Positions 25,290-33,114 of a stretch of 64,000 nucleotides of DNA are shown piece by piece. How positions within the stretch are numbered: position 1 is the stretch's first letter; each line of letters starts with the position of its first letter. The DNA comes from Sulfurospirillum halorespirans DSM 13726. Lineage in GTDB: Bacteria; Campylobacterota; Campylobacteria; Campylobacterales; Sulfurospirillaceae. The translations under genes and the position numbers were made by a program. Under the pieces are notes generated by a model. It ran no database searches, was not told the origin of the DNA, and saw only the letters and a list, made by a program, of their open reading frames with translations. The stretch spans positions 1,488,001 through 1,552,000 of the forward strand of contig NZ_CP017111.1 of the NCBI RefSeq assembly GCF_001723605.1. The letters are read 5' to 3'.

Positions 25290-27116
25290 CTATGGAAGTT
25301 TTAAGATAAACTCGGCTCCTCTTTTATTGTTTGCAACTTGAATACTCCCTTTTATATTATTTTCCATAATGATTTTTGCTGTGTAGAGTCCAAGTCCTGT
25401 TCCATTCTTTTCAAGTTTTGTTGAAAAATAAGGCTCAAAAATTCGATGAATAATTTTGCTATCAATTCCCCCTGCATTATCGCTAATGGATATCTCATTT
25501 TTACTTGTTTTAAAATAAATCTTTCGATCTTCTTCAGGATTATCTTTGAGTGCATCTTTTGCATTCGTTAAGATGGTGATAATGACTTGTATAAGTTCAT
25601 TTTTATATGTATTGATTTCAAACATTGCATCGCACTGTGTGTAAATTTGAATATGATTGCTTTCAAAGGATGTGCGCATAAAAGAGAGTGAATCATCAAT
25701 GATTTCTTTACATGAAAAAGTAGATTTTTGCTTTTTCTGAGAAAAAAAGTTCATGAAATCTTCTATGGTATTGGTCATATGACGAATCTGCAAATGCATC
25801 TCATTGAGTTTGTCTTGTAAGGTTTTTGGTGAGAGTTTATCAAGCTGGCTGTGCATGTCTATATTGACAACGATAGAGGAAAGATGACTCAGTGGTTGCC
25901 TCCATTGATGGGCAATATTGGCAATCATTTCTCCCATCGCACTAAAGCGTGAGCGTACAAGTATCTCTTTTTCAAATTGCCTTTTTTCTTCTAAGATCGA
26001 GAGTAGCTTTATATAGGTTACAATGCTTAGGCATAAAGAGCATAGTGTGCTGGTGACTTGAAGGTAATTGTTCATATTTTGTACACCATCAAAATTGAAT
26101 ATTCTAATAAAGGACTCCATAAATAGAGGGTAGATTAATAAAATCATCGCGATAGAATAAAGGGAAGCTTGCAGTTTGTCTTGTTTTAACATAATGAGAC
26201 CAATTAAAATAAAACCTGGTAATAATATACCTGGATAAAAAATAATCAAAGATCCATTTGAAAAGATGAACTGTATAATTACCATTAGTATACAAGAGAG
26301 CATGTAAAAATTTAAAATGCTATTAATCGTGGCATGCTTATATTTGAGATCAAAAAACTCTTTGGTGAAAAGGGTAAGTGTCATCAAAATACTAAAAGGA
26401 TTAGCCACTTTCATAATGTTATAGAGTATTGACTTTTCAAGGTATGGACTCAGTGCTGAGTAAAAGCTCCAGTGTAAGTTTGAGGTAATGAAGATAATGG
26501 ACATTACAAACAAGACATAATAAAAGTAGCTTTTTAAGGATGTCATAAAGTACATAAATAAACTTGCAAAAAGAATGGTAAGTAAAATACCAAATAAAAG
26601 ACCATGTTTATAAACGCTCTCATAGTTACTAATTTCTGATATAAGTTGTTCAGTATTGATGATATAAGCAGCAGAAAAATCATCCACTAATGGGTGATCA
26701 TTGACTTTGATATAGATGGTACTTTCTTCATTAGGTCCTATAATGAAAGAGTAGTAAGAAATACCATTGTTTATGCCATCACTTACAGACTTAGTTTCGA
26801 TGATTTTATTGTCTTTGCTATAGTAAACTTGGAGGTTGATATTCTTCCAGTAAAAAAGAAGTGTTTTATCTAGCTCTTTATTGAGTGTGTTTTTGAGAGG
26901 TATTTTTAACCAATAGTTCTTTGTAAATTGCTTTCTTAAAAAAACGGAAAGGTTATTGTTTTTGATGAAATCGCTATGCTTGAGAGCATCTTCTATAAAG
27001 ATATTTTCATTTAAAAGATACGTATTTCGATGTAATAAGAGTTTCTCTTCATTTAAAGTAATTACGCCACTAAATAAAGAGAGTGTCAAAAGAAAAAAAA
27101 GAAAGAAGAACTTCAT
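25290..27116 (-). CDS. 7TM-DISM sensor histidine kinase of two-component system 2
   Basis: A 608-residue kinase starting at 27116 (MKFFFLFFLLTLSLFSGV). A longer frame from 27236 would run through the regulator gene and place 40 unrelated residues before the signal sequence. The layout equals system 1: periplasmic DISM domain, about seven membrane helices (from HGLLFGILLTILFASLFMYF), and a transmitter with His in MGEMIANIAHQWRQPLSH. The ATPase boxes are TNAKDALK, SDNAGGID and GTGLGLYTAKIIME. It is translationally coupled (ATGA) to the regulator. It is a paralog of the kinase at 20719, so the locus has two parallel sensors, one beside each dehalogenase operon. Confidence 0.9.
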   Translation of the reverse strand: MKFFFLFFLLTLSLFSGVITLNEEKLLLHRNTYLLNENIFIEDALKHSDFIKNNNLSVFLRKQFTKNYWLKIPLKNTLNKELDKTLLFYWKNINLQVYYSKDNKIIETKSVSDGINNGISYYSFIIGPNEESTIYIKVNDHPLVDDFSAAYIINTEQLISEISNYESVYKHGLLFGILLTILFASLFMYFMTSLKSYFYYVLFVMSIIFITSNLHWSFYSALSPYLEKSILYNIMKVANPFSILMTLTLFTKEFFDLKYKHATINSILNFYMLSCILMVIIQFIFSNGSLIIFYPGILLPGFILIGLIMLKQDKLQASLYSIAMILLIYPLFMESFIRIFNFDGVQNMNNYLQVTSTLCSLCLSIVTYIKLLSILEEKRQFEKEILVRSRFSAMGEMIANIAHQWRQPLSHLSSIVVNIDMHSQLDKLSPKTLQDKLNEMHLQIRHMTNTIEDFMNFFSQKKQKSTFSCKEIIDDSLSFMRTSFESNHIQIYTQCDAMFEINTYKNELIQVIITILTNAKDALKDNPEEDRKIYFKTSKNEISISDNAGGIDSKIIHRIFEPYFSTKLEKNGTGLGLYTAKIIMENNIKGSIQVANNKRGAEFILKLP

Positions 27117-27784
27117 TTTTGAAGAACCAGCTTGTATCCAACTTTTGGAATATTTTGAATGCTCTCTTTGGTTAGGTGCTTTCTTAGATCTTTGACAAGG
27201 GTTCGAATAGCTGGACCACTCATCCCTTCTTCCCAAATATTATACTCAAATTCACTATAGTTGATAACTCTATTAGGATTTTTCAACATATATTCAAGAA
27301 ATTGCATTTCAATATTCGTTAATCTGACTTCACTATTATTGATATACAGTGTTCGTTCACCTACATTATAATATGCGCTCTGATTGATGTGAATTTCGCT
27401 ATTTTTAGAATAACTTAATTGCTCTTCACATTTTTTAAGTGCTTTTTTCAAATCAGAAGTTTCTATTGGTTTTAAAATATAAGAGGTTAGATTTAATTCA
27501 ACTGCTTTTAAAAAATATGCCGTGTCTGTATAAGCTGTAGCCATGACAATCGGGATATTTTTATTGCTTTTTCTGATTTTTTCGGCCACTTCTAAGCCAT
27601 TAAGATAGGGCATCTCAATATCGAGTACCATGATATCTGGAGACTCATTTTGATACAATTCATATGCCTTTTCCCCATCTTGTGCTAGAAGTACATCATC
27701 AAAAAGAAGAGAAAGAATTTCTCCAATATTTTTACGAATTCCTGCATCATCTTCTGCATAAAGTACTTTATAGTTTTTAAACAT
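27113..27784 (-). CDS. OmpR-family response regulator of two-component system 2
   Basis: A 223-residue regulator with YAEDDAGIR, phosphoacceptor Asp in IMVLDIEMPYLNGLEV, Thr in ATAYTDTAYF and Lys in ILKPIETS. The winged helix contains YNIWEEGMSGPAIRTLVKDL and ends IPKVGYKLVLQK. The recognition region is nearly the same as in the regulator at 22539, so both may read the same 11-bp repeats. In published work on S. multivorans, inactivation of one two-component system in this region abolishes PCE respiration. Confidence 0.9.
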   Translation of the reverse strand: MFKNYKVLYAEDDAGIRKNIGEILSLLFDDVLLAQDGEKAYELYQNESPDIMVLDIEMPYLNGLEVAEKIRKSNKNIPIVMATAYTDTAYFLKAVELNLTSYILKPIETSDLKKALKKCEEQLSYSKNSEIHINQSAYYNVGERTLYINNSEVRLTNIEMQFLEYMLKNPNRVINYSEFEYNIWEEGMSGPAIRTLVKDLRKHLTKESIQNIPKVGYKLVLQK

Positions 27785-27864
27785 GTGTGAACCTATCCTA
27801 TAGTTTATAACTATGATTCTATCAGATATTTTGTTAAAAATTAACTTAAAAGAGTAAAAATTAT

Positions 27865-27907
27865 CTATTTAATAGTTACCCTATATTTCACCTATAAGTT
27901 ACCTATA
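27865..27907 (+). promoter_or_regulatory. PCE response-regulator site upstream of the DUF4405-type gene
   Basis: CTATA occurs at 27881, 27892 and 27903, each 11 bp apart, with CTATT at 27865. The second unit reads CTATAAGTTAC, which seems the best form of the repeat in this window. The gene starts 119 bp downstream. A TTGTATTAATACAA palindrome lies just before its ribosome site, echoing the hairpins in the two dehalogenase leaders. Confidence 0.65.
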
Positions 27908-28025
27908 AATATTCATAAAATTCAAGGTTCTCTCTTTATTGCACACAAAGTTACTACAAGTTTTATGTACTATGGAGTTTTAGTGTTGAATGTTGATTGT
28001 ATTAATACAAAAATAAAGGAACGAC

Positions 28026-28361
28026 ATGTTTAGACAAGTAGTATCGTTGACGTTATTGGTTTCATTGCTGGCAGTTGGGAGCTCTGGTATTTTGATGATT
28101 ATACTGAATAGTTTTGAGTTTCAGTTTCAGATGCATCCTGTTCATAAGATTTTTGGAGTCTTGATGGTTTTATCCGGTAGTCTACACCTGTATCTTAACT
28201 TCGGTTCAGTAAAAAAATACTTGAATATAAAAAAGATGGCACTTTTTACAGGAGTATTGAGCATAATAATGGTTTTACTTTATGGTGTAGGTATTAATAA
28301 ACCATTAAACATAGAAAAAATAAAGCAGATGGAAAATATTGCAAAAACATTAGAAGAGTAA
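28026..28361 (+). CDS. Small membrane protein (DUF4405-like)
   Basis: A 111-residue protein with three hydrophobic helices (VVSLTLLVSLLAVGSSGILMII, HKIFGVLMVLSGSLHLYLNF and MALFTGVLSIIMVLLYGV). Histidines in MHPVHKIFG and SLHLYLN are placed like the heme-ligand histidines of DUF4405/cytochrome b561-like proteins. It may therefore bind heme and take part in quinol oxidation with the NapGH-like proteins encoded next. The promoter has the regulator repeats, so it belongs to the PCE regulon. The family call is by eye. Confidence 0.65.
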   Translation: MFRQVVSLTLLVSLLAVGSSGILMIILNSFEFQFQMHPVHKIFGVLMVLSGSLHLYLNFGSVKKYLNIKKMALFTGVLSIIMVLLYGVGINKPLNIEKIKQMENIAKTLEE

Positions 28362-28413
28362 ACAAAATTTCCTCAGAACTGGGTTAAAACTTCTCTGAAT
28401 ATCTACACATAAT

Positions 28414-28439
28414 GAAGGACTTTATGATAAAAGTCCTTC
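28414..28439 (+). terminator. Terminator after the DUF4405-type gene
   Basis: GAAGGACTTT (28414-28423) pairs perfectly with AAAGTCCTTC (28430-28439) across a 6-base loop, followed by TTCTATCTTATTT. The T tract is interrupted, so it is moderate in strength. Confidence 0.65.
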
Positions 28440-28520
28440 TTCTATCTTATTTGATTTTATGACTACAAAGAGATAAAACTTTATGTTGTATTAAAAAAAA
28501 AGGTAAAATTTTTTATTCAT

Positions 28521-28547
28521 CTATTTTCTCCGCACAACTTATCTATT
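28521..28547 (+). promoter_or_regulatory. PCE response-regulator site upstream of the NapG-like gene
   Basis: CTATT at 28521-28525 and CTATT at 28543-28547 are separated by exactly 17 bp, the spacing reported for the S. multivorans regulator. The second box runs into a T-rich stretch. The chosen gene start is 85 bp downstream. Confidence 0.65.
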
Positions 28548-28631
28548 TTTTTTTCTTATCATTACATAGCAATAAAAATAAGTAATGATAAGAGAGTCTT
28601 AGTGCTAGGACAATCTTTAAGAGAGAAAAAG

Positions 28632-29279
28632 ATGAATTTTAATCGAAGAAAATTTTTAATTTACAGCGCAGAAGCAGGAGCGATGTTCGGTCTTGTTGGA
28701 GCTGTTCCGTTAATGTCAGGAGAACATCACTACTTACGACCTCCAGGCGCCATTAAAGACGATACTTTTTATAAAGCATGTATTAAATGTGGTGCTTGTG
28801 TTTCAGCATGCCCCACTAAAGCGGTGACACTTATTGATCTTTGTTGGGATGTTAAAAATATCGGCACACCTATAATTGATATCAAAAATGGTGGCTGTAT
28901 TGCTTGGGGAAAAGAGTGTCTTTTATGTGTTAAAGCTTGTCCAACAGATGTTTTGAGTGTAGTTAAAGATTTAAAAGAAGAAAAGCTTGGTCTTGCCATT
29001 ATAAAAGAAGAAGAGTGTGTGAATTGTATGGTTTGTTTTTTACATTGCCCCATTGAGGGAGTAGTACTCTTTCCAAATCCAGAAGTTCCTGATAAACCTT
29101 ATACTAAAGAACGTGATATACCTACAAAAATAAAACTCAAAGATTCCCCGTTAAAGCCTTATATTGTTAAAGATAAATGCATTGGGTGTGGATTGTGTGC
29201 TCATTATTGTCCTCCACGGTGCATTGATATGATTCCTATAGCAGACGTAAAAAAGGTAGCAAAAAATGAATCAAATTAA
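28632..29279 (+). CDS. NapG-like periplasmic ferredoxin with four 4Fe-4S clusters
   Basis: A 215-residue protein starting at 28632 (MNFNRRKFLIYSAEAG); a start at 28602 would only add a tail before the twin-arginine motif. Four cysteine motifs are visible: CIKCGACVSACP, CIAWGKECLLCVKACP, CVNCMVCFLHCP and CIGCGLCAHYCPP. NapG carries electrons from NapH in nitrate reduction. No nap reductase is near, so here it is a candidate electron carrier to PceA. It overlaps the NapH-like gene by 14 bp and is preceded by a regulator site. Confidence 0.88.
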   Translation: MNFNRRKFLIYSAEAGAMFGLVGAVPLMSGEHHYLRPPGAIKDDTFYKACIKCGACVSACPTKAVTLIDLCWDVKNIGTPIIDIKNGGCIAWGKECLLCVKACPTDVLSVVKDLKEEKLGLAIIKEEECVNCMVCFLHCPIEGVVLFPNPEVPDKPYTKERDIPTKIKLKDSPLKPYIVKDKCIGCGLCAHYCPPRCIDMIPIADVKKVAKNESN

Positions 29280-30183
29280 TAAAGTTATTAATGTAAAAAA
29301 ATTACAAATCATTAGAAAAAGTGTACATAACTTTTCTATGCTAAGCATTATACTAGGTGCATTTGGCATCATAACTGTTGCCGGAACATGTTATGTAAGT
29401 ATTGGTTATTTTAGGCTTATTTGTCCAGTTGGTTTTATAGAGCTCTCTCTAGCAACACACACTATTAATACAAAACTTATCGTACCTTTTTTAACAATTT
29501 CAGTTCTTCTTTTTTTAGCGGGAAGATCGTTTTGTTCTTGGGGTTGTCCTACGTCTTATATGGGCGGAATTATACGTAAAATGACATCTAATGAGACCTA
29601 TAAAAAATACACTAAAGTAAAAAATAAAGTGCAAAAGTATGTACCGCAACCTGGTATGGATGATATCTTTGTCATGATGATAGGTACATTAATAGGAATA
29701 TTTGTATTTCAGTATCCACTACCTTGCACAATTTGTCCATTAGGAATCATTTCACGGGCTCTTATTGAAACAGTCAATCATTCTACAATTACGCATTTTC
29801 ACATTGCACTACGTTATGACACTTTATTGTTAATAATTCCTATCGTATCTATGTTTTTATTTGTAAGAGGTTGGTCACAAGTTTGCCCTGTCGGTTCATT
29901 GAAAGGGCTTATGTCAACGTATAACAAGACAATCGTTCCTTCAACAACAGAAGCATGTGTCAACTGTAAGTTATGTGAACAAGTATGTCCTGTTAATATT
30001 GGACATCGTAGAGGGCTTCCTGATATGAGTATTTGTATCAAATGTATGCTATGTGCAGAATATTGTCCGCAACATGCCATAGACATTGTTGCTTTATACG
30101 AGCATAAAAAAACAAAATTTAAAGAAGTAAAAGATGTGAATGTACTGAATACATCCATTGAAACAATGAATAAAACAGCTTAA
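29266..30183 (+). CDS. NapH-like membrane quinol dehydrogenase iron-sulfur protein
   Basis: A 305-residue membrane protein with four helices (for example SMLSIILGAFGIITVAGTCY and LIVPFLTISVLLFLAGRSF). It has the NapH/NosR cysteine motifs FCSWGCPTSYMGG and CTICPLGIISR, and two C-terminal 4Fe-4S sites (CVNCKLCEQVCPVN, CIKCMLCAEYCPQ). Such proteins oxidise menaquinol and pass electrons to the NapG-like partner. This pair is the best candidate in the window for linking the quinone pool to PceA. This is inference; the S. multivorans homologs are also in the regulated region. Confidence 0.88.
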   Translation: MNQINKVINVKKLQIIRKSVHNFSMLSIILGAFGIITVAGTCYVSIGYFRLICPVGFIELSLATHTINTKLIVPFLTISVLLFLAGRSFCSWGCPTSYMGGIIRKMTSNETYKKYTKVKNKVQKYVPQPGMDDIFVMMIGTLIGIFVFQYPLPCTICPLGIISRALIETVNHSTITHFHIALRYDTLLLIIPIVSMFLFVRGWSQVCPVGSLKGLMSTYNKTIVPSTTEACVNCKLCEQVCPVNIGHRRGLPDMSICIKCMLCAEYCPQHAIDIVALYEHKKTKFKEVKDVNVLNTSIETMNKTA

Positions 30184-30208
30184 TTAACTTTACAAAAGGG
30201 ATTATAAA

Positions 30209-30370
30209 ATGGGCGTAACCAATGGTTACAAGAAAAAGTATATAAGTTTGGCGGCTATTCTCACTTGTGCCGTTAGAACAATATTTTTTTCTGAAGAGGT
30301 TAAAGTGAATAATATTGAAACTATATCGGTTCTTTCCTTTTTGAGAAGAGATGATTATGTGTGTTATTGA
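30209..30370 (+). pseudogene. Possible truncated start of a TonB-dependent receptor gene
   Basis: A 53-codon frame with a ribosome-site-like AAAAGGG upstream encodes a signal-like segment (KKKYISLAAILTCAV), then SEEVKVNNIETISVLSF and a stop. TonB-dependent receptors start with a signal peptide followed by a short TonB-box-type segment of this kind (E-V-x-L-x-x-I-x-V). A corrinoid receptor (BtuB) would fit here, just before the cobamide genes and the BtuFCD genes, none of which is accompanied by an intact receptor. Only the first 50 residues remain. The assignment is tentative. Confidence 0.3.
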
Positions 30371-30483
30371 AGATACTTTTAATATCACAAGCGCTCTATC
30401 TCACGTTGCATTAATACAATGTCTTAAATTGTTTAACTAAAGAGGTTATCTCTTTGATTAAACTCAAGAAAAAAGGATAAAGA

Positions 30484-31395
30484 ATGAATACCGCATTAAT
30501 AGCTTTTTTTGCGTATATCGTCGATAAATTTGTTGGTGAATTTACAGTTATAACGCATCCAGTCATTTTTATTGGGCGTTATATAAGTTGGTTTGAAAAA
30601 AAATTTTATAAAAATACTTTTCAACGAGGCTTAGTGCTTGCTGTGAGTACATTAGGACTTACATACGTAGCTATTTGGCTGTTAGAAACTCTTTTATCTT
30701 CTCTTCCACATGGTATTTCAATATTTATTTCAATCGTGATTGCTTCGATGTTTTTGGCGCATCATATGCTCTATCATTCTGTTTTGGACGTCATCAATTC
30801 TTCTGTTCCAAAAGAAAAAATAAAGTATTTAGTCAGTCGTGACACTGAAGATATGGATGACCACGAAATCTACAAGGCATGTATAGAAACGTATACTGAA
30901 AATATTAATGATGGGGTTATAGCACCTTTATTTTATCTTCTTCTTTTTGGACTAAAGGGGCTTATTATTTTTAAAGCGATTAGCACATTAGACTCCATGG
31001 TGGGTTATAAAAATGAACGTTACTCTCATTTTGGAACTGCAGGAGCAAGGTTGGATGATATTGTAGGATGGATTCCTGCTCGTATTAGTGCATTACTTAT
31101 TTATTTAGCTGCTAAAGGATCGTACAGCTTTAATACGTTAAAAAAGTATGCTTCAGGGCATGAAAGTCCTAATTCAGGCTGGCCCATTGCAGCAGCTGGA
31201 TTGGCATTTCATTTAAAACTTGGTGGTCCTACACGCTATTTTGGTGCAATCAAAAATAAGCCTTATCTTGGGGATGGTTCCCTTCCCTTAACACAGCAAG
31301 ACGTATGTAATGTACTCACGCTGCATTCAAAGATTGACTATATTGTATTGGGAAGTATGGCAGCAATGATTACATTTCTATGGTTGATACAATGA
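30484..31395 (+). CDS. cbiB: Adenosylcobinamide-phosphate synthase (CbiB/CobD family)
   Basis: A 303-residue membrane enzyme that attaches the aminoalcohol (or its phosphate) to adenosylcobyric acid. Family blocks are visible: HPVIFIGRYISWFEKKFY, YTENINDGVIAPLFYLLLFG, ISTLDSMVGYKNERYSHFG, DDIVGWIPARISALLIYLA and ESPNSGWPIAAAGLAF. Four to five helices fit an inner-membrane protein. An AAAAAAGGAT ribosome site precedes the start. It opens the cobamide run. In norcobamide producers the substrate is ethanolamine phosphate. Confidence 0.93.
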   Translation: MNTALIAFFAYIVDKFVGEFTVITHPVIFIGRYISWFEKKFYKNTFQRGLVLAVSTLGLTYVAIWLLETLLSSLPHGISIFISIVIASMFLAHHMLYHSVLDVINSSVPKEKIKYLVSRDTEDMDDHEIYKACIETYTENINDGVIAPLFYLLLFGLKGLIIFKAISTLDSMVGYKNERYSHFGTAGARLDDIVGWIPARISALLIYLAAKGSYSFNTLKKYASGHESPNSGWPIAAAGLAFHLKLGGPTRYFGAIKNKPYLGDGSLPLTQQDVCNVLTLHSKIDYIVLGSMAAMITFLWLIQ

Positions 31396-32558
31396 ATGCA
31401 CGTAACACTCAATTTACGAAAGCGTTTCATGCGTTAAAACAGAATGCGGGAAGTCATAGTCCAAGTATGGAAGACTTGAAAAAAATGTTCCCAACATTGG
31501 AAATCAAGATCGATGCATGCTATTTGTCAAATCCTTATGCTTCTGAGCTAGTACTTGATTATATTGACCGTGAATTAATTCAAACCAATGCCTATAAAAA
31601 GGTACTGACACACTACCCATCACAGCAACGTTCTTTGCAAAAAGTTATGGCGGAGTCTTTACATGTAAAGCCTGAAAATATATTTATCGGGAATGGTGCC
31701 ACTGAAATTATTCAGATGCTTCTACAACAAGAAGAGGTTCAAAAAGTTGCCTTAATGATTCCTACTTTTTCATCGTATTATGAGTTTGTGGGCAAAGGGT
31801 GTGAAGTTGTTTATTTTCCATTGAATGAACGTGATGATTATAGCTTTGATGCGGATAAATACTGCCAATTTATTGAAAATGAACAACCCGATACCGTTGT
31901 GTTGATTAATCCAAATAATCCAAATGGTGCCTATCTTTCTTTAGAAAAGATGCACATTTTATTGAAACGCTTAGCCTTTGTGCCGCGCATTATTATTGAT
32001 GAAAGTTTTATTCATTTTGCCTATGAAGACGAGGCATTGACATGTCTTAGCTCAACTGTTTTATTTGATATGTATCCTAATGTCATCATTGTTAAAAGTC
32101 TCTCTAAAGATTTTGGCATAGCAGGGGTTCGCCTTGGGTATGCCTTGATGGATTCACGTAAGATTGATGCACTTTTAGAGCATGGATTTTTATGGAATAT
32201 CAATGGTATTGGTGAGTATTGTCTTCGACTTTTTGTAAGGGAAGATTTTTTAAAGCGCTATGAAGAAGCTAGAAAGCAGTATATCAAAGAGATGTGCAGA
32301 TTTAAAGAAGCGCTTTTAGGGATAGAAAATGTGTATGTCTATCCTTCGATGGCTAACTTTGTGATGCTCAAACTTCCGTCTAGAATAAAAGCAAGTTTTG
32401 TGATTAGTGCACTCCTTGTTGAGTATGGAATTTATGTTCGCACCATGGCAGATAAAATTGGTGTTGAGGGCGAATGTATTCGTATTGCAGGAAGAACGCG
32501 TGAAGAGAATAACTGCATCGTTATGGCGCTCAAAAGCATACTAAAGGATAGTAAGTGA
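31380..32558 (+). CDS. cobD: CobD-like PLP enzyme, probable L-serine-O-phosphate decarboxylase for norcobamide synthesis
   Basis: A 392-residue class I aminotransferase-fold enzyme. PLP contacts include GNGATEIIQML, NPNNPNGAYLS and IDESFIHF; the Schiff-base Lys is in VKSLSKDFGIAGVRLGYA. CobD decarboxylates threonine phosphate in cobalamin producers. The S. multivorans protein SMUL_1544, in the same place, governs norcobamide formation and uses serine phosphate, giving ethanolamine phosphate. This gene looks like its ortholog. The start may instead be 31392, where ATGA would overlap the cbiB stop. A TTTACATGTAAA palindrome (31658-31669) encodes SLHVKP. Confidence 0.88.
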   Translation: MVDTMNARNTQFTKAFHALKQNAGSHSPSMEDLKKMFPTLEIKIDACYLSNPYASELVLDYIDRELIQTNAYKKVLTHYPSQQRSLQKVMAESLHVKPENIFIGNGATEIIQMLLQQEEVQKVALMIPTFSSYYEFVGKGCEVVYFPLNERDDYSFDADKYCQFIENEQPDTVVLINPNNPNGAYLSLEKMHILLKRLAFVPRIIIDESFIHFAYEDEALTCLSSTVLFDMYPNVIIVKSLSKDFGIAGVRLGYALMDSRKIDALLEHGFLWNINGIGEYCLRLFVREDFLKRYEEARKQYIKEMCRFKEALLGIENVYVYPSMANFVMLKLPSRIKASFVISALLVEYGIYVRTMADKIGVEGECIRIAGRTREENNCIVMALKSILKDSK

Positions 32559-33106
32559 TTACATTTATCACCGGTGGTGGACGTAGCGGGAAAAGTCTGT
32601 TTGCAGAAGATAGGGCTAAACGCTATAAAAATAAATGCTACGTAGCAACCGCCATTGCTTTTGATGACGAAATGAAATACCGCGTTAAAAAACATTTAGA
32701 GCAGCGTGGAAGTGATTGGGTTACTATTGAACAATACGAAGGTATCGCAAAAGCTTTACATGTAAAGGCAAAAGATGCACAGGTTGTCTTGGTAGATTGT
32801 TTAACAAATTTGGTCAGCAATATGATGATTATGAACCGCGATGTGGATTGGGAAACGCTCAGTGATGAAGCAGTTTATGAAATTGAACAAGAGATATTAG
32901 AAGAAGTGAATGCATTGGTGCTGTTTGGGCATGAGTTTGCTGGTGAAATGATTATCGTGTCCAATGAAGTAGGTATGGGACTCATTCCTGAATATCCCTT
33001 AGGACGTCGCTTTAGAGATATTGCAGGACGAATGAATCAGCACGTAGCACGTGCAAGTGATGAAGCATACTTGGTAGTCGCAGGATTACCGATGAAATTA
33101 AAATAG
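32555..33106 (+). CDS. cobU: Adenosylcobinamide kinase/guanylyltransferase
   Basis: A 183-residue enzyme that activates adenosylcobinamide phosphate with GTP for nucleotide-loop assembly. The P-loop is TGGGRSGKSLFAE. VLVDCLTNLVSNM and IIVSNEVGMGLIPEYPLGRRFRDIAGRMNQ are family hallmarks; the guanylylated His should lie in KYRVKKHLEQR. It overlaps the upstream gene by 4 bp. The TTTACATGTAAA palindrome at 32755-32766 encodes ALHVKA. Confidence 0.95.
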   Translation: MITFITGGGRSGKSLFAEDRAKRYKNKCYVATAIAFDDEMKYRVKKHLEQRGSDWVTIEQYEGIAKALHVKAKDAQVVLVDCLTNLVSNMMIMNRDVDWETLSDEAVYEIEQEILEEVNALVLFGHEFAGEMIIVSNEVGMGLIPEYPLGRRFRDIAGRMNQHVARASDEAYLVVAGLPMKLK

Positions 33107-33114
33107 AGACACTA

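Noticed and set aside
27117..27236. Longer N-terminus for kinase 2
   Set aside because: The extra 40 residues overlap the response-regulator gene in another frame and lie before a clear signal sequence.
30184..30483. Cobalamin riboswitch before the cobamide run
   Set aside because: No B12-box-like sequence and no large conserved stem set could be found in the 300-bp gap; it holds a short frame and AT-rich spacer only.
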